Shown: positions 24,923-37,033, numbered from the stretch's first letter. The stretch: DNA of 64,000 bases from Achromobacter mucicolens (GCF_902859725.1 NZ_CADIJP010000015.1:83099-147098); one strand, 5' to 3'. Notes: generated from the letters alone by a model not told the origin. Numbers and translations are program-made.

Positions 24923-25540
24923 ATGTTCAAGATTGGTCTGACGGGCGGCATCGGTTCGGGCAAGTCCCGCGTGGCGGACATGCTGGCCGAGTGGGGCGCG
25001 GCCCTGGTCGACACCGACGAGATCGCGCGCGCGCTGACCGCCGCGGGCGCCGCCGCCATGCCGGCGATCGAACGCGAATTCGGCCGCGAGGCCTTGACGC
25101 CCGACGGCGCGCTGGACCGCGCATGGATGCGCGCGCAGGCATTCGCCGATCCGCAGGTCCGCCTGCGGCTGGAGGCCGTGCTGCATCCGGTCATCGGCCG
25201 CGAAACGGAACGTCAGGCGGCGACCGCCCAAGGATCGTATCTGGTCTTTGTGGTGCCCCTATTGGTCGAGTCCCTGGACCGTTGGCGCGATCGCGTGGAT
25301 CGTATCTGCGTGGTGGACTGCGACCCCGAGACGCAGGTGGCCCGCGTGCAGCAGCGCAGCGGGCTGACGGAGCAGGACATCAGGCGTATCATGGCGGCAC
25401 AGGCTGCGCGGGCACGCCGGTTGGAGGTCGCGGACGACGTCATACTCAACGACGCAACGACCACGCCGGATCAATTGCGCGCGCGGGCGTTGACCCTGCA
25501 TGACCGCTGGCTGGCGCTGGCGACCACCACGGGCCGGTAA
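24923..25540 (+). CDS. coaE: Dephospho-CoA kinase
   Basis: Phosphorylates the ribose 3'-OH of dephospho-CoA, the last step of coenzyme A synthesis. The 205-residue P-loop kinase starts with GLTGGIGSGKS (Walker A, about 5-15). It retains the substrate-binding DTDEIARALT segment near residue 30, the VVPLLVES motif near 110, and the lid region QRSGLTEQDIRRIMAAQ (about 145-162). Ten bases separate it from pilD, so the two are almost certainly cotranscribed; zapD follows after 71 bases. Confidence 0.96.
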   Translation: MFKIGLTGGIGSGKSRVADMLAEWGAALVDTDEIARALTAAGAAAMPAIEREFGREALTPDGALDRAWMRAQAFADPQVRLRLEAVLHPVIGRETERQAATAQGSYLVFVVPLLVESLDRWRDRVDRICVVDCDPETQVARVQQRSGLTEQDIRRIMAAQAARARRLEVADDVILNDATTTPDQLRARALTLHDRWLALATTTGR

Positions 25541-25611
25541 GCCAGCGGCTGCCGGCACCCCTGAAAATTCTTGGCCCGCCGGCCAACCACTGATAGGGCC
25601 TGTAAAAAAGC

Positions 25612-26364
25612 GTGATCGTTTACGAATACCCCTTCAATGAGCGCATCCGTGCTTATCTGCGGCTGGAATACCTGTTCGACAGGCTCTTCTTCTTTGCTCG
25701 CGAGGGCGACTCACGACAGCATCAGGTTGCCGTCACGTCATTGTTCGATCTGCTCGATGCCTGCGAACGCACCGACGTAAAGGGGGCGATTCTCCAGGAC
25801 CTTGAACGCCAGCGCCTGGCGCTGGTCGGACTGCGCGACCATCCTGGCGTTGCTCAGGACGCGCTGGAAAGCATGCTGCGCGAAATGGAAAAGGTGGCCA
25901 GTGCGCTGGCTGCACCCGGCAAGACCGGCCAGTCGCTGCGCGAGAACGAATGGCTGACCAGCCTGCGCGGCCGCTTGTCGATGCCCGGCAGCGCCACGCA
26001 GGTCGACATGCCGTCCTACTATGCCTGGCAGAACAAGCCCGAAGCCGCGCGCTGCGCGGACCTGCAGGCCTGGGTGTCGCCCTTCATTCCCCTCTACGAC
26101 GGTCTGACGCTGGCGCTGCGCCTGTTGCGCGAGTCCGGCCGCAAGACCGACATCGTGGCCGAGCAGGGCGCCTATCAGCAGATGCTGGGCGGCAAGCAGT
26201 TTCAGCTTCTGCGCGTCTGGGTGGATCCCGCCCAGGGCGTCTTTCCCGAGATCAGCGCTAATAAGTACATGATCTGGATACGTTTTTCCACGCAGGACGG
26301 GGAGTTCAAGCCTCAGCAGGTGGCCCGCGACGTGGCGTTCCAGATGACCTTGTGCAGTTCCTAG
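25612..26364 (+). CDS. zapD: Cell division protein ZapD
   Basis: A cytosolic protein that crosslinks FtsZ filaments at the division ring. The 250-residue protein begins YEYPFNERIRAYLRLEYLF, the family's most conserved segment, and has the alpha-helical N-terminal half and beta-rich C-terminal half of ZapD, including QLLRVWVDP near 205. The start is a GTG at 25612 with an A-rich stretch in front. The usual follower yacG is absent; an efflux operon starts 133 bases downstream. Confidence 0.95.
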   Translation: MIVYEYPFNERIRAYLRLEYLFDRLFFFAREGDSRQHQVAVTSLFDLLDACERTDVKGAILQDLERQRLALVGLRDHPGVAQDALESMLREMEKVASALAAPGKTGQSLRENEWLTSLRGRLSMPGSATQVDMPSYYAWQNKPEAARCADLQAWVSPFIPLYDGLTLALRLLRESGRKTDIVAEQGAYQQMLGGKQFQLLRVWVDPAQGVFPEISANKYMIWIRFSTQDGEFKPQQVARDVAFQMTLCSS

Positions 26365-26497
26365 GCGCAAGTTACGTACGGTTTCGCGGCCCGGATTCCT
26401 GTTGCGGGTAGTTTCAGGCTGACGGCGACCAGGGCCGAAACCGGGACGGTCTAGTAGACAATACGGCTTTCCTTCCGAGTGTGCCGGAACCGAGTCC

Positions 26498-27763
26498 ATG
26501 TCCGATAGCCGTCCCGTATCCCCACCCTCCCGCTGGAGCCGCCGCCGCGTCGTCGGTCTGGTCTTGCTGCTGCTTGCCGTCGCGGCGATCGCCTGGGTGG
26601 TGCTGCGGCCGTCGGCCAAGCAGGCGGGCCCGGGGGCTCGAACGGGCGGCAGGCCGCCCGCGGCCGCCATGGCCAACATGCCCGTCCCGGTCCGTATCGC
26701 CACCGCCGCGCAGCAGGACATCGACATCTTCCTGCGCTCGCTGGGCACCGTCACCGCTTACAACACCGTCACTGTCCGAAGCCGCGTCAGCGGCGAACTC
26801 GTCGACGTCGCCTTCCAGGAAGGCCAGCAGGTCAAGGCAGGCGACCTGCTCGCCCAGGTGGACCCGCGCGCGTTCCAGGTCGCGCTTGACCAGGCGCGCG
26901 GCACGCAGATGCAGAACCTCGCGCAGCTGGAAAACGCCCGCCGCGACCTGCAACGCTACCAGGCCCTTTTCAAGCAGGACTCCATCGCCCGCCAGCAGGT
27001 CGACACGCAGGCCGCGCTGGTGCGCCAGTACGAAGGCACGGTCAAGAGCGACCAGGCCAATGTCGACAATGCCAAGCTGCAACTGGATTACGCGCGCATC
27101 ACCGCGCCGATCAGCGGCCGCCTGGGCCTGCGCCAGGTCGACCGCGGCAATCTGGTGTCCAGCTCTGACACCAACGGGCTGGTCGTCATCACCCAGACCC
27201 AGCCCATATCCGTCGTCTTCACCCTGCCCGAAACGCAACTGCCGGAAGTGCGCGCCGAATTGGCGGCCGGCAAGACGCTGACCGTCGACGCCTATGACCG
27301 CGCCGACACCCGCCGCATCGCCTCGGGCACGCTCGAGACGCTGGACAACCAGATCGACGTGGCGACGGGCACGCTCAAGCTCAAGGCCCGCTTCGACAAC
27401 ACCGACGATGCGCTTTTCCCCAACCAGTTCGTCAACGTGCGGCTGCACGTGCTGACCCGCAAGGACGTGACGGCCATTCCGACGGCCGCGGTCCAGCAGG
27501 GTTCGGCCGGCGCGTTCGTCTTCCTGGTGCAGGACGACAACACGATCGCGGTGCGCCCGGTGAAGCTGGGCGCCATCAACGCCGGCATGGTCGCCGTCAA
27601 CGAAGGTCTCAACCCCGGGGATCGGGTCGTCACCGAAGGCACCGACCGCCTGCGCGCCGGCGCCAAGGTGGAAATCGTGGGTGGCGCCGAAGTCATTCCC
27701 GCTGCCCGCGACAAGTCGCTCGGCGCGGGCGCGCCGGCCGGCACCACGCCCGCGGCCAAGTAA
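26498..27763 (+). CDS. mdtA: RND efflux periplasmic adaptor, MdtA-like
   Basis: The membrane-fusion subunit linking inner-membrane RND pumps to the outer-membrane channel. The 421-residue chain has a basic N terminus and a single hydrophobic anchor (about 17-39). The lipoyl domain follows (split; first half around RSRVSGELVDVAFQEGQ, about 92-108), then an alpha-hairpin coiled coil (about 125-195), the second lipoyl half (ITAPISGRLG, about 200-209), a beta-barrel and a membrane-proximal domain. A flexible Ala/Pro/Thr tail ends the protein. It heads a four-gene operon, with 12 bases to mdtB. MdtABC-type pumps use two different RND subunits, as here; bile salts and novobiocin are known substrates in E. 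coli, while the substrate here is unknown. Confidence 0.93.
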   Translation: MSDSRPVSPPSRWSRRRVVGLVLLLLAVAAIAWVVLRPSAKQAGPGARTGGRPPAAAMANMPVPVRIATAAQQDIDIFLRSLGTVTAYNTVTVRSRVSGELVDVAFQEGQQVKAGDLLAQVDPRAFQVALDQARGTQMQNLAQLENARRDLQRYQALFKQDSIARQQVDTQAALVRQYEGTVKSDQANVDNAKLQLDYARITAPISGRLGLRQVDRGNLVSSSDTNGLVVITQTQPISVVFTLPETQLPEVRAELAAGKTLTVDAYDRADTRRIASGTLETLDNQIDVATGTLKLKARFDNTDDALFPNQFVNVRLHVLTRKDVTAIPTAAVQQGSAGAFVFLVQDDNTIAVRPVKLGAINAGMVAVNEGLNPGDRVVTEGTDRLRAGAKVEIVGGAEVIPAARDKSLGAGAPAGTTPAAK

Positions 27764-27775
27764 GCAGAGAACGCC

Positions 27776-30700
27776 GTGAGCCCGTCGCGCCTATTCATCC
27801 TGCGCCCCGTGGCCACCACCCTGTCGATGGTGGCCATCCTGATCGCGGGCCTCATCGCCTACCGTTTCCTGCCCGTCTCGGCGCTGCCCGAGGTCGACTA
27901 CCCCACGATCCAGGTCGTGACGCTGTACCCCGGGGCCAGCCCCGACGTCATGACCTCGCTGGTCACCTCGCCGCTGGAGCGGCAGTTCGGCCAGATGCCC
28001 GGGCTGAACCAGATGTCGTCCACCAGTTCGGGCGGCGCCTCGGTCATCACGCTGCAATTCAATCTGACGCTGCCGCTGGACGTGGCCGAGCAGCAGGTGC
28101 AGGCGGCCATCAATGCCGCCTCGAACCTGCTGCCGTCCGACCTGCCGGTACCGCCCACCTACAACAAGGTCAATCCCGCGGACGCGGCCGTGCTGACGCT
28201 GGCGATCACGTCTCCCACCATGCCGCTGCCGCAGGTGCGCGACCTGGTCGATACGCGCGTGGCGCAGAAGCTGTCGCAGATCCCCGGCGTGGGCCTGGTC
28301 AGCGTGGCGGGCGGGCAGCGGCCCGCGGTGCGCGTCCAGGTGAATCCGCAGGCGCTGGCGGCCAATGGCCTGTCGCTGTCCGACCTGCGCACCGCGATCG
28401 TCGGGGCCAACGTCAATCAGCCAAAGGGCAACCTGGACGGCCCGCAGCGCTCCACCACCATCAACGCCAACGACCAGCTCAAGTCGCCCACCGACTACAA
28501 CAGCCTGATCATCGCGTACAAGAACGGCGCGCCGCTGCGGCTGGCCGACGTGGCGCGCGCGGTCGAAGGGGCCGAAGACACGCGCCAGGCCGCCTGGGCC
28601 GGCGACAAGCCCGCCATCCTGCTGAACATCCAGCGCCAGCCCGGCGCCAACGTGATCGACGTGGTCGACCGCATCCAGGCGCTGATGCCGCAACTGCGCG
28701 CCGCGCTGCCCGCCACGCTGGACGTGACGGTGGTGTCGGACCGCACGCAGACCATCCGCGACTCGGTCGCCGACGTGCAGTTTGAAATGCTGCTGGCCGT
28801 GGGGCTGGTGGTCATGGTCACGTTCGTGTTCCTGCGCAGCCTGACGGCCACGCTGATTCCCAGCGTCGTCGTGCCCCTGTCGCTGGTGGGCACGTTCGGC
28901 ATCATGTATCTGTCCGGGTTCTCCATCAACAACCTGACGCTGATGGCGCTGACTATCGCCACGGGCTTCGTGGTGGACGACGCGATCGTGATGATCGAGA
29001 ACATCGCCCGCCACATCGAGGAAGGTGAAAAGCCGATGCAGGCCGCGCTGAAAGGCGCGTCGCAGATCGGCTTCACGCTGATCTCGCTGACCCTGTCGCT
29101 GATCGCCGTGCTGATCCCGCTGCTCTTCATGACCGAAGTCGTGGGCCGGCTGTTCCGGGAATTCGCGATCACGCTGGCGGTGGCCATCCTGATTTCGCTG
29201 TTGGTGTCGCTGACGCTCACGCCCATGATGTGCGCGCGCCTCTTGCGCTCGGAATCCGAAACGAAGCATGGGCGCTTTCATCGGGCCACGGGCGCATTCA
29301 TCGACCGCGTCATCGCCGCGTACGACCGCATGCTGCAGGTGGTGCTGCGCCACCAGACACTGACGCTGGTGGTGGCGGTAGCCACTTTTGCGCTGACCGT
29401 GCTGCTGTACATGGTGGTGCCCAAGGGGTTCTTCCCGCAGCAGGACACCGGCCTCATCCAGGCCATCACGCAGGCGCCGCAGTCCATTTCGTTTGCCGCC
29501 ATGTCCGAGCGCCAGCAGGCCGCCGCCCGCCTGGTGCTGCAGGATCCCGACGTGGCCGCCGTGTCGTCCTTCATCGGCGTGGATGGCAGCAACGCCACGC
29601 TCAGCGCCGGCCGCATGCAGATTTCGCTCAAACCCCAGGCCGAGCGCACCGGCGATCTGCGCGCGGTGATGGCGCGCCTGCAGGAAAACCTGAACAAGCA
29701 GGACGGCCTGACCGTCTACATGCAGCCGGTGCAGGACCTGACCATCGAAGACCGCGTCAGCCGCACGCAGTATCAGATGACGCTGTCCAATCCCGACCTG
29801 AAGGTGCTGAGCGAATGGACGCCCAAGCTGGTCGACCGCCTGCGCGCCGTGCCCGGCCTGATGGACGTGGCCGACGACCTGCAGGACGATGGCCTGCAGA
29901 CCTGGGTGGAAATCGACCGCGACGCGGCCTCGCGCCTGGGCATCACCGCCGCCATCATCGACGAGGCGCTGTACAACGCCTTTGGCCAGCGGCTGATCTC
30001 CACGATCTTCACGCAGTCCAACCAGTACCGCGTGGTGCTCGAGGTGCTGCCGCAGTTCCAGATGTCGCCCAGCGCGCTCGGGCAGATTCACGTACCCACG
30101 TCCTCGGGCGCGCAGGTGCCGCTGTCGTCGGTCGCGCACATCAGCGAAGGCAGGACGGTGCTGGCTGTGAACCGGCTCGACCAGTTCCCGATGGTGACGG
30201 TGTCGTTCAACCTGGCCCCGGGCGCCTCGCTGTCCGACGCGGTCGAGAACATCAAGGCGGCCGAAGCCGAGATCGGCATGCCCGCCGGCGTCGAGACCCG
30301 CTTCCAGGGCGCGGCGCTGGCGTTCCAGAATTCGCTGTCCAGCACGTTGTGGCTGATCCTGGCGGCCGTGGTCACGATGTACATCGTGCTCGGCGTCCTG
30401 TACGAAAGCTACATCCATCCCATCACCATCCTGTCCACGCTGCCGTCGGCGGGCGTGGGGGCGCTGCTGGCGCTGCTCATCAGCGGCACCGAGCTGGACA
30501 TGATCGGCATCATCGGGATCATCCTGCTGATCGGCATCGTCAAGAAGAACGCGATCATGATGATCGACTTCGCGCTGGACGCCGAACGCAAGCGCGGGCT
30601 GGCGCCGCGCGAGGCCATCCACGAGGCCGCGCTGCTGCGCTTTCGGCCCATCCTGATGACCACGCTGGCGGCGCTGTTCGGCGCCTTGCCGCTGATGCTG

Positions 30701-30874
30701 TCGACCGGCACGGGCGCTGAACTGCGCCAGCCGCTGGGTCTGGTCATGGTCGGGGGCCTGCTGCTGTCGCAGGTGCTGACGCTGTTCACCACGCCCGTCA
30801 TCTACCTGATGTTCGACCGCATGTCGCGCCGCTGGCGCGGGGCGGGCGCGCAATCGGCCGGAGCCGCCCGATGA
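27776..30874 (+). CDS. mdtB: RND multidrug efflux permease, MdtB-like
   Basis: One of two inner-membrane proton-driven pump subunits of a heteromeric MdtBC-type trimer. It has 1,032 residues with twelve membrane segments and two large periplasmic loops, the usual RND plan. The N-terminal [16 protein letters not shown] helix, the proton-relay Asp pair in [14 protein letters not shown] (near residue 400) and the Lys of [18 protein letters not shown] near 925 are intact. It starts with GTG 12 bases after mdtA and its stop overlaps the start of mdtC (ATGA). It is about as similar to the following gene as MdtB is to MdtC, pointing to an old tandem duplication. Confidence 0.95.
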   Translation: MSPSRLFILRPVATTLSMVAILIAGLIAYRFLPVSALPEVDYPTIQVVTLYPGASPDVMTSLVTSPLERQFGQMPGLNQMSSTSSGGASVITLQFNLTLPLDVAEQQVQAAINAASNLLPSDLPVPPTYNKVNPADAAVLTLAITSPTMPLPQVRDLVDTRVAQKLSQIPGVGLVSVAGGQRPAVRVQVNPQALAANGLSLSDLRTAIVGANVNQPKGNLDGPQRSTTINANDQLKSPTDYNSLIIAYKNGAPLRLADVARAVEGAEDTRQAAWAGDKPAILLNIQRQPGANVIDVVDRIQALMPQLRAALPATLDVTVVSDRTQTIRDSVADVQFEMLLAVGLVVMVTFVFLRSLTATLIPSVVVPLSLVGTFGIMYLSGFSINNLTLMALTIATGFVVDDAIVMIENIARHIEEGEKPMQAALKGASQIGFTLISLTLSLIAVLIPLLFMTEVVGRLFREFAITLAVAILISLLVSLTLTPMMCARLLRSESETKHGRFHRATGAFIDRVIAAYDRMLQVVLRHQTLTLVVAVATFALTVLLYMVVPKGFFPQQDTGLIQAITQAPQSISFAAMSERQQAAARLVLQDPDVAAVSSFIGVDGSNATLSAGRMQISLKPQAERTGDLRAVMARLQENLNKQDGLTVYMQPVQDLTIEDRVSRTQYQMTLSNPDLKVLSEWTPKLVDRLRAVPGLMDVADDLQDDGLQTWVEIDRDAASRLGITAAIIDEALYNAFGQRLISTIFTQSNQYRVVLEVLPQFQMSPSALGQIHVPTSSGAQVPLSSVAHISEGRTVLAVNRLDQFPMVTVSFNLAPGASLSDAVENIKAAEAEIGMPAGVETRFQGAALAFQNSLSSTLWLILAAVVTMYIVLGVLYESYIHPITILSTLPSAGVGALLALLISGTELDMIGIIGIILLIGIVKKNAIMMIDFALDAERKRGLAPREAIHEAALLRFRPILMTTLAALFGALPLMLSTGTGAELRQPLGLVMVGGLLLSQVLTLFTTPVIYLMFDRMSRRWRGAGAQSAGAAR

Positions 30875-33800
30875 TCCTGTCGGCGCCCTTCATCGTCCGG
30901 CCGGTGGCGACCACGCTGCTGAGCCTGGCGGTCGTGCTGGCCGGCATGCTTGCGTTCTTCCTCTTGCCGGTGGCGCCGCTGCCGCAGGTGGACATTCCCA
31001 CCATTTCGGTGTCGGCCAGCCTGCCCGGCGCCAGCCCCGAGACCATGGCCTCCAGCGTCGCCACGCCGCTGGAGCGGTCGCTGGGCAGCATCGCGGGAGT
31101 CACCGAAATGACCTCGCGCAGCTCGCAGGGCTCTACCCGCATCACGTTGCAGTTCGACCTGTCGCGCGACATCAACGGCGCCGCGCGCGACGTGCAGGCC
31201 GCCATCAACGCGGCGCGTTCATTGCTGCCCACCGGGCTGCGCAGCAATCCCACGTATCACAAGTCCAATCCGTCGGACGCGCCCATCCTGACGCTGGCGC
31301 TGACTTCCGATACGCTCAGCCAGGGCCAGCTCTACGATCTGGCGTCCACCATCGTGGCGCAGAAACTGTCGCAGGTGGACGGGGTGGGCGAGGTCACGGT
31401 GGGCGGCAGCTCGCTGCCGGCCGTGCGCGTGACCGTGCTGCCCGGGGCGCTGGCCAATCAGGGCGTGTCGCTGGACGAACTGCGCGCCACGTTGGCCAAC
31501 GCCAACGCCAACCGGCCCAAGGGCGTGCTGGAAAACGACCGCTACCACTGGCAGATCATGGTCAGCGACCAGCTCAGCCGCGCCGAAGAATACCGGCCGC
31601 TGATCGTGGCCTGGCGCGATGGCCGGCCGGTGCGTGTGTCCGACGTGGCCCGCGTGGAGGACTCCGTCGAAGACCTTTATCAGACCGGCTTCTACAACGA
31701 CCGCAACGCCATCCTGATGATCGTGCGCCGGCAGGCCGACGCCAACATCATCGAAGCCGTGGACGCCGTGCGCGCCCAGCTTCCCGTGTTGCAGGCGCTG
31801 ATGCCCGCCGACGTCAACATGAGGGTTGCGCAGGACCGCACGCCCAGCATCCGGGCGTCGCTGCATGAGGCCGAGCTGACGCTCATCATCGCGGTGGGCC
31901 TGGTGGTGCTGGTGGTGCTGCTGTTCCTGCGGCGCTGGCGGGCGGCGATCATTCCCAGCGTGGCGGTGCCGGTGTCGCTGATCGGCACGTTCTGCATCAT
32001 GTACCTGTGCGGCTACACGCTGAACACCATTTCGCTGATGGCGTTGATCGTCGCGACAGGCTTCGTCGTGGACGACGCGATCGTGGTGCTCGAGAACATC
32101 ATGCGTCACGTCGAACGCGGCATGTCGCCGATGCGCGCCGCGCTGCGCGGCTCGCGCGAAGTCGGCTTCACGGTGCTGTCGATGAGCCTGTCGCTGGTGG
32201 CGGTGTTCATCCCGATCCTGCTGATGGGCGGCGTGGTCGGGCGTCTGTTCCGCGAGTTCGCGGTCACCTTGTCGGCATCGATCCTGGTGTCGCTTGTCGT
32301 GTCGCTGACGCTCACGCCCATGATGTGCGCGCGCCTGCTGCGGCCCGAACCCAAGGAACAGAAGCCGCCGGGCCGGCTGGCCCGCTGGTCCGAACGCGCC
32401 TTCGAATCGATGCAGAACGGCTATCGCGTGTCGCTCGGCTGGGCGCTGGCGCACGGCCGGTTGATGATGCTGACGCTGGCGATCGCCGTGGGCCTGAACG
32501 TCTATCTGTATACGGTGGTGCCCAAGGGGTTTTTTCCGCAGCAGGACACGGGCCAGCTGCTGGGCTTTTTCCGGGTGGACCAGGGCACGTCGTTCCAGGC
32601 CACGCTGCCCAAGCTCGAGGCGCTGCGCAAGGTGGTTCTGGCCGATCCGGCCGTGCAAAGCATGACCGGCTACGCCGGCGGGCGCGGCGGCAGCAACAGC
32701 AGCTTCATGCAGATCCAGTTAAAGCCGCTGGACGAGCGCAAGGTCTCTGCCGACGTGGTGATCAACCGCCTTCGCGCCAAGCTGCAGAACATGCCGGGGG
32801 CGCGCATGTTCCTGGTGTCGCAGCAGGATATCCGCATTGGCGGTCGCCAAAGCCAGGGTTCGTACGACTACACCCTGATGTCCGGTGACCTGCAGCTGCT
32901 GCGCACCTGGATGCCCAAGGTGCAGCAGGCGATGGCCAAGATTCCGGAGATCACCGACGTGGACGCGGACGTCGAGGACCGCGGCCGCGAGATCAACCTG
33001 GTTATCGACCGGGAAGCCGCGACGCGGCTGGGCATCAGCATGGCCACCATCTCCACGGTGCTGAACAATTCGTTCAGCCAGCGCCAGGTGTCGGTCATGT
33101 ACGGGCCGCTCAACCAGTATCACGTGGTGCTGGGCGTGGACCCGAAGTTCGCGCAGGACATCGAGTCGCTGCGCCAGGTCGAAGTCATCACCGCGGACGG
33201 CGCGCGTGTGCCGCTGTCGGCGTTCACCAAGCTTGAAAACGCCAATGCGCCGCTCAGCGTGAGTCACCAGGGGCTGTTCGTGGCGGACACCATCTCGTTC
33301 AGCCTTGCGCCCGGCGTGTCGCTGGGGCAGGCGACCACCGCGATCGACAACGCGGTGGCCCGCATCGGCCTGCCGTCCGACCAGATCCAGGCCGGCTTTC
33401 AGGGCACCGCCGCCGCGTTGCAGCAGACGCTGTCGCAACAGCCCTGGCTGATCCTGGCCGCGCTGGTCACCATGTACATCGTGCTGGGCATCCTGTACGA
33501 AAGCTTCGTCCACCCGCTTACCATCCTGTCCACGCTGCCGTCGGCGGGCCTGGGTGCGCTGCTTGCGCTGCTGCTGGTGCGCCATGACTTCACATTGATC
33601 GCGTTGATCGGGGTGTTCCTGCTCATCGGCATCGTCAAGAAGAACGCCATCATGATGGTGGACTTTGCGCTGGACGCCGAGCGCCACCACGGCATGACGC
33701 CGCGCGACGCCATCTTCCAGGCCTGCCTGACGCGTTTCCGGCCCATCATGATGACCACGATGGCGGCCATCTTTGGCGCGCTGCCGCTGGTGCTGGCCAC

Positions 33801-33984
33801 GGGCGCCGGCGTCGAGATGCGCCAGCCGCTGGGCATTACGATCGTGGGCGGCCTGGTGCTGAGCCAGATCCTCACGCTGTACACCACCCCGGTGGTCTAT
33901 CTTTATCTGGATCGCTTCCGCCTGTGGGCCGCACGCCGGCGCGCGGGGCGGGCCAGCGATTCCGCTTCCATCAAACACACATGA
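30871..33984 (+). CDS. mdtC: RND multidrug efflux permease, MdtC-like
   Basis: The second RND subunit of the pump, 1,037 residues. Motifs are [16 protein letters not shown] at the first helix, [15 protein letters not shown] with both proton-relay Asp residues, and [18 protein letters not shown] late in the chain. In MdtBC pumps one subunit mainly conducts protons and the other binds substrate; both copies here keep the relay residues, so roles cannot be assigned from sequence. It overlaps mdtB by four bases at the front and the outer-membrane factor by four bases at the end, so all four genes form one coupled operon. Confidence 0.95.
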   Translation: MILSAPFIVRPVATTLLSLAVVLAGMLAFFLLPVAPLPQVDIPTISVSASLPGASPETMASSVATPLERSLGSIAGVTEMTSRSSQGSTRITLQFDLSRDINGAARDVQAAINAARSLLPTGLRSNPTYHKSNPSDAPILTLALTSDTLSQGQLYDLASTIVAQKLSQVDGVGEVTVGGSSLPAVRVTVLPGALANQGVSLDELRATLANANANRPKGVLENDRYHWQIMVSDQLSRAEEYRPLIVAWRDGRPVRVSDVARVEDSVEDLYQTGFYNDRNAILMIVRRQADANIIEAVDAVRAQLPVLQALMPADVNMRVAQDRTPSIRASLHEAELTLIIAVGLVVLVVLLFLRRWRAAIIPSVAVPVSLIGTFCIMYLCGYTLNTISLMALIVATGFVVDDAIVVLENIMRHVERGMSPMRAALRGSREVGFTVLSMSLSLVAVFIPILLMGGVVGRLFREFAVTLSASILVSLVVSLTLTPMMCARLLRPEPKEQKPPGRLARWSERAFESMQNGYRVSLGWALAHGRLMMLTLAIAVGLNVYLYTVVPKGFFPQQDTGQLLGFFRVDQGTSFQATLPKLEALRKVVLADPAVQSMTGYAGGRGGSNSSFMQIQLKPLDERKVSADVVINRLRAKLQNMPGARMFLVSQQDIRIGGRQSQGSYDYTLMSGDLQLLRTWMPKVQQAMAKIPEITDVDADVEDRGREINLVIDREAATRLGISMATISTVLNNSFSQRQVSVMYGPLNQYHVVLGVDPKFAQDIESLRQVEVITADGARVPLSAFTKLENANAPLSVSHQGLFVADTISFSLAPGVSLGQATTAIDNAVARIGLPSDQIQAGFQGTAAALQQTLSQQPWLILAALVTMYIVLGILYESFVHPLTILSTLPSAGLGALLALLLVRHDFTLIALIGVFLLIGIVKKNAIMMVDFALDAERHHGMTPRDAIFQACLTRFRPIMMTTMAAIFGALPLVLATGAGVEMRQPLGITIVGGLVLSQILTLYTTPVVYLYLDRFRLWAARRRAGRASDSASIKHT

Positions 33985-35477
33985 TCCGTACCACGCCGTC
34001 TGCTTTCGCCTCATTTCCCCGCGCCGCGGTCACGCTTGCGCTGTGCGCGCTGCTGGGCGCGTGCGCGGTCGGGCCCGACTACCAGCGTCCGGCGCTCGAC
34101 GTGGGCGCCGCCTACAAGGAGGGCCAGGTCGAGGTGCCCGGCTGGAAGCCCGCGCAACCGCGCGACGAGGCCGATCGCGGCGCGTGGTGGACGGTTTACG
34201 ACGACACCACGCTGAACGGCCTGGTGGACCGGCTGAACACCTCGAACCAGACCATTGCGCAGGCCGAGGCCAACTACCGCCAGGCGCTTGGCCTGGTGCG
34301 CGGCGCGCGCTCGGGCTTTTTTCCGACCGTGGGCGCGGGGGCAGGCATGAGCCGCAGCGGCAACGGCGGGCAAAGCGGTTCGTCCACCGGTTCCGGCGGC
34401 AACGTATCCAACCAGTATTCGCTGACCGGCAGCGTCAGTTGGGAGTTGGACGTGTGGGGGCGCGTGCGCCGCAGCGTCGAGTCCTCGGAAGCCAGCGCCG
34501 CCGCCAGCCTGGCCGACCTGGGCGCGACCCGGCTGAGCGCGCAGGCCGCGTTGGTGCAGACCTATCTGCAATTGCGCGTGCTGGACGAGCAGAAGCGTCT
34601 GCTCGACGCCACCGTGGCCGCTTATGAAAAATCCCTGCAGCTCACGCAGAACCGCTATGAGGTCGGCGTGGCCGGCCAAGCCGACGTGGCGGTGGCGCGC
34701 ACGCAGCTGGAAAGCACGCGCGCGCAGTCCATCGACCTGGACTGGCAGCGCGGCCAGTACGAGCACGCGATCGCCGTCCTGATGGGCCTGGCACCGTCCC
34801 AATTCAGCCTGCCGCCCGCCGTCTTCGCGTTGCGGCTGCCGCAGATTCCCGTGGGCCTGCCGTCCGAACTGCTCGAACGCCGTCCCGACGTGGCGGCCGC
34901 CGAACGCCGCGCCGCCGCCGCCAACGCGCAGATCGGCGTGGCGCAGGCAGCGTGGTTCCCCAGCCTGACCCTGTCGGCCGACGGCGGTTTTCGCAATGGC
35001 GAGTTTGCCGAGCTGCTGACGGCGCCCGCGCGCTTCTGGTCGCTGGGGCCGGCGCTGGCGCTGACGATCTTCGACGGCGGCGCGCGCGAGGCCCAGGTCG
35101 AGCAGGCCCGCGCGTCCTATGACTCGCAGGCCGCGGCCTACCGGCAGGCGGCGTTGACCGGGCTGCGCGAGGTCGAGGATTACCTGATCCAGCTGCGGGT
35201 GTTGGAGCAGGAGCAGATCGTGCAGCGGCGCGCGCTGGAATCCGCGCGGGAATCGCTGCGCCTCATCCAGAACCAGTACAAGGCGGGCCTTGTCGATTAC
35301 CTGAGCGTGGCCGTGGTCGACGCCACCGCGCTCAACAGCGAGCGCAATGCCCTGAGCCTGCTTGGCAACCGGCTCGTGGCCAGCGTCAACCTGATCGTCG
35401 CGCTGGGCGGCGGCTGGGAAGGTCTGCCGCCCGTGGAAACGGCGCGGGCGGACGCCGCGACCTCGCCGGCGCGCTAG
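33981..35477 (+). CDS. Outer-membrane efflux lipoprotein, OprM/NodT family
   Basis: The TolC-like exit duct of the MdtABC-type pump. The 498-residue protein has a lipoprotein signal (lipobox LLGAC, lipidated Cys28) followed by [10 protein letters not shown], the usual start of NodT-family proteins. Two repeated OEP halves (about 65-260 and 285-480) are seen, with [13 protein letters not shown] and the family string [14 protein letters not shown]. Long helices form the periplasmic barrel. It starts inside the mdtC stop (ATGA). Presence of the channel gene in the operon, absent in E. coli mdtABC, means the complete tripartite pump is encoded together. Confidence 0.95.
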   Translation: MIRTTPSAFASFPRAAVTLALCALLGACAVGPDYQRPALDVGAAYKEGQVEVPGWKPAQPRDEADRGAWWTVYDDTTLNGLVDRLNTSNQTIAQAEANYRQALGLVRGARSGFFPTVGAGAGMSRSGNGGQSGSSTGSGGNVSNQYSLTGSVSWELDVWGRVRRSVESSEASAAASLADLGATRLSAQAALVQTYLQLRVLDEQKRLLDATVAAYEKSLQLTQNRYEVGVAGQADVAVARTQLESTRAQSIDLDWQRGQYEHAIAVLMGLAPSQFSLPPAVFALRLPQIPVGLPSELLERRPDVAAAERRAAAANAQIGVAQAAWFPSLTLSADGGFRNGEFAELLTAPARFWSLGPALALTIFDGGAREAQVEQARASYDSQAAAYRQAALTGLREVEDYLIQLRVLEQEQIVQRRALESARESLRLIQNQYKAGLVDYLSVAVVDATALNSERNALSLLGNRLVASVNLIVALGGGWEGLPPVETARADAATSPAR

Positions 35478-35493
35478 TCGCGGGCAAGCCGCC

Positions 35494-36912
35494 CTATAAA
35501 CCCACGGCCTTCAGATTCGGCCGCTGGCGATGCCAGTCGGTGACCGCCTGGAACGCGATGCCAATCCGGCACAGCACGGCCTCCGCGTTCGGCTTGCCCA
35601 GCAACTGCACGCCCAGCGGCAGGCCATCGCTGGTAAAGCCCGCGGGCAGCGCCAGTCCTGCGGCGTTGACGTAGTTGCCGGCGCGGGTAAACGACGCAAG
35701 CGGCGTGGCCGTTTCATCGACGTCGGCCAGCTGCCGCGCGCCGAACGGGACGCAAGGCGTCAGCACCGCATCGAACTCCTGCATCCAGTCCAGCCAATCG
35801 CGGCGCGCCTGCGCATGCGCCTGCAACGCGCCGATGTAGTCCGCCGCCGAGATCCCCTTGCCCGACAGGACGCGGGCGCGCACGTGCTGGCCGATGGGCT
35901 GCGCCGTGTCCTCGATGTGGCCGCGGTGCAGCGCGTAGGCTTCCGCGGCGATGATCTGGCCGTTGCGCTGCATCATCTCGTGAAAATCGAAGGGCAGGGG
36001 CGTTTCCTGCACGTCGGCGCCCAGCGCGGCCAGCACGCGGCGCGCGTCGTCCAGGGCTGACAGCGCATCGGCTTCCACGGCAATGGGGTGCTGTGCAACC
36101 GGCATCAACGCGATCCGCTTGCCGCGCAGCGGTTGCGGGCCGGAGTAGGGCTCGCGGTATTCGAAGGCGGGAATGCCGAACGTCAGGGGGTCATGGGTAT
36201 CGGACCCAGCCATCAGCGCGGTCAGCAGCATTGCGTCGCGGGCGTCGCGAGTCAGCGGGCCCAATGTGTCCAGCGTGGGCGACAGCGCCACCGCGCCGTG
36301 CAGGCTGATCAGACCGCGCGTGGTCTTCAGGCCGGTGATGCCGTTCAGCGCCGCCGGAATCCGGACCGAGCCGCCCGTGTCCGACCCCAGCGCCGCGGGC
36401 GCCAGCCCGGCCGCGACAGCGACCCCGGACCCGCTGGACGAGCCGCCGGGCACCCGTGCGCGATTCAGATCCCAAGGATTGCGGGGCGTTCCCATCACCG
36501 GATTGGTGCCCCAGCCGCCAAAGGCAAATTCGACCATGTGCGTCTTGCCCAGCAGCACCATGCCCGCGTTCAGCAGCCGTGCCACCGCGGTGGCGGTGAC
36601 GCCGCTGCGCCGTTCGCGCCAGGCCTCGGAGCCCGCCGTGGTGATCTGCCCCTGGATGTCGCACAGGTCCTTGACGGCCACGGGGATGCCGTCCAGGGCG
36701 CTGAGCATCCCATAGCCGGCGCGCCTGCGCGCATCGGATGCCTCGGCAAGCCGCAGCGCGCCGGCGCTATCCACGCTAACGAATGCGCCCAGCGTCGGGT
36801 CGGCCCGGTCGATCCGGTCCAGGAAGTGGCGCGTCACTTCCACGGCACTGTAGCGGCCCTTCGCCAGGCCGTCCGCCAGATCGCTCATCGTGGCAAATGC
36901 GATTTCAGACAT
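35494..36912 (-). CDS. Amidase-signature hydrolase
   Basis: A second amidase-signature enzyme, 472 residues. Its triad is Lys81 (AVKDL), cis-Ser158 (PGGSSSGSG) and nucleophile Ser182 (GSDTGGSVRIP), all intact with the usual spacing of 24 between the serines. It is only distantly related to the amidase at 3965-5419. The substrate is unknown; the family includes aspartyl/glutamyl-tRNA amidotransferase subunits, allophanate hydrolases and many amide or nitrile-pathway enzymes. No GatB/GatC, nitrilase or urea carboxylase partner is near, so a tRNA role is unlikely. AGGA lies ahead of the ATG at 36912; the longer frame to 37347 runs through the downstream terminator. It converges on the efflux operon with a 16-base gap. 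Confidence 0.85.
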   Translation of the reverse strand: MSEIAFATMSDLADGLAKGRYSAVEVTRHFLDRIDRADPTLGAFVSVDSAGALRLAEASDARRRAGYGMLSALDGIPVAVKDLCDIQGQITTAGSEAWRERRSGVTATAVARLLNAGMVLLGKTHMVEFAFGGWGTNPVMGTPRNPWDLNRARVPGGSSSGSGVAVAAGLAPAALGSDTGGSVRIPAALNGITGLKTTRGLISLHGAVALSPTLDTLGPLTRDARDAMLLTALMAGSDTHDPLTFGIPAFEYREPYSGPQPLRGKRIALMPVAQHPIAVEADALSALDDARRVLAALGADVQETPLPFDFHEMMQRNGQIIAAEAYALHRGHIEDTAQPIGQHVRARVLSGKGISAADYIGALQAHAQARRDWLDWMQEFDAVLTPCVPFGARQLADVDETATPLASFTRAGNYVNAAGLALPAGFTSDGLPLGVQLLGKPNAEAVLCRIGIAFQAVTDWHRQRPNLKAVGL

Positions 36913-37033
36913 GCGTTCCTCGATGTAATGCCGATTGCCTGCCGGGCCGCGTGCTGCGGCCCGGCCTCGGGATGTAGCGTGCAACGGCGCGCACGTTTGG
37001 TCTATGCGCGCTTTCCCGCCCGGGCGGAATGCA

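Noticed and set aside
27791-30853. Minus-strand frame of 1,020 residues opposite mdtB
   Set aside because: Very His-, Gln- and Arg-rich with no domain pattern; it is the complement of a fully recognisable RND pump gene.
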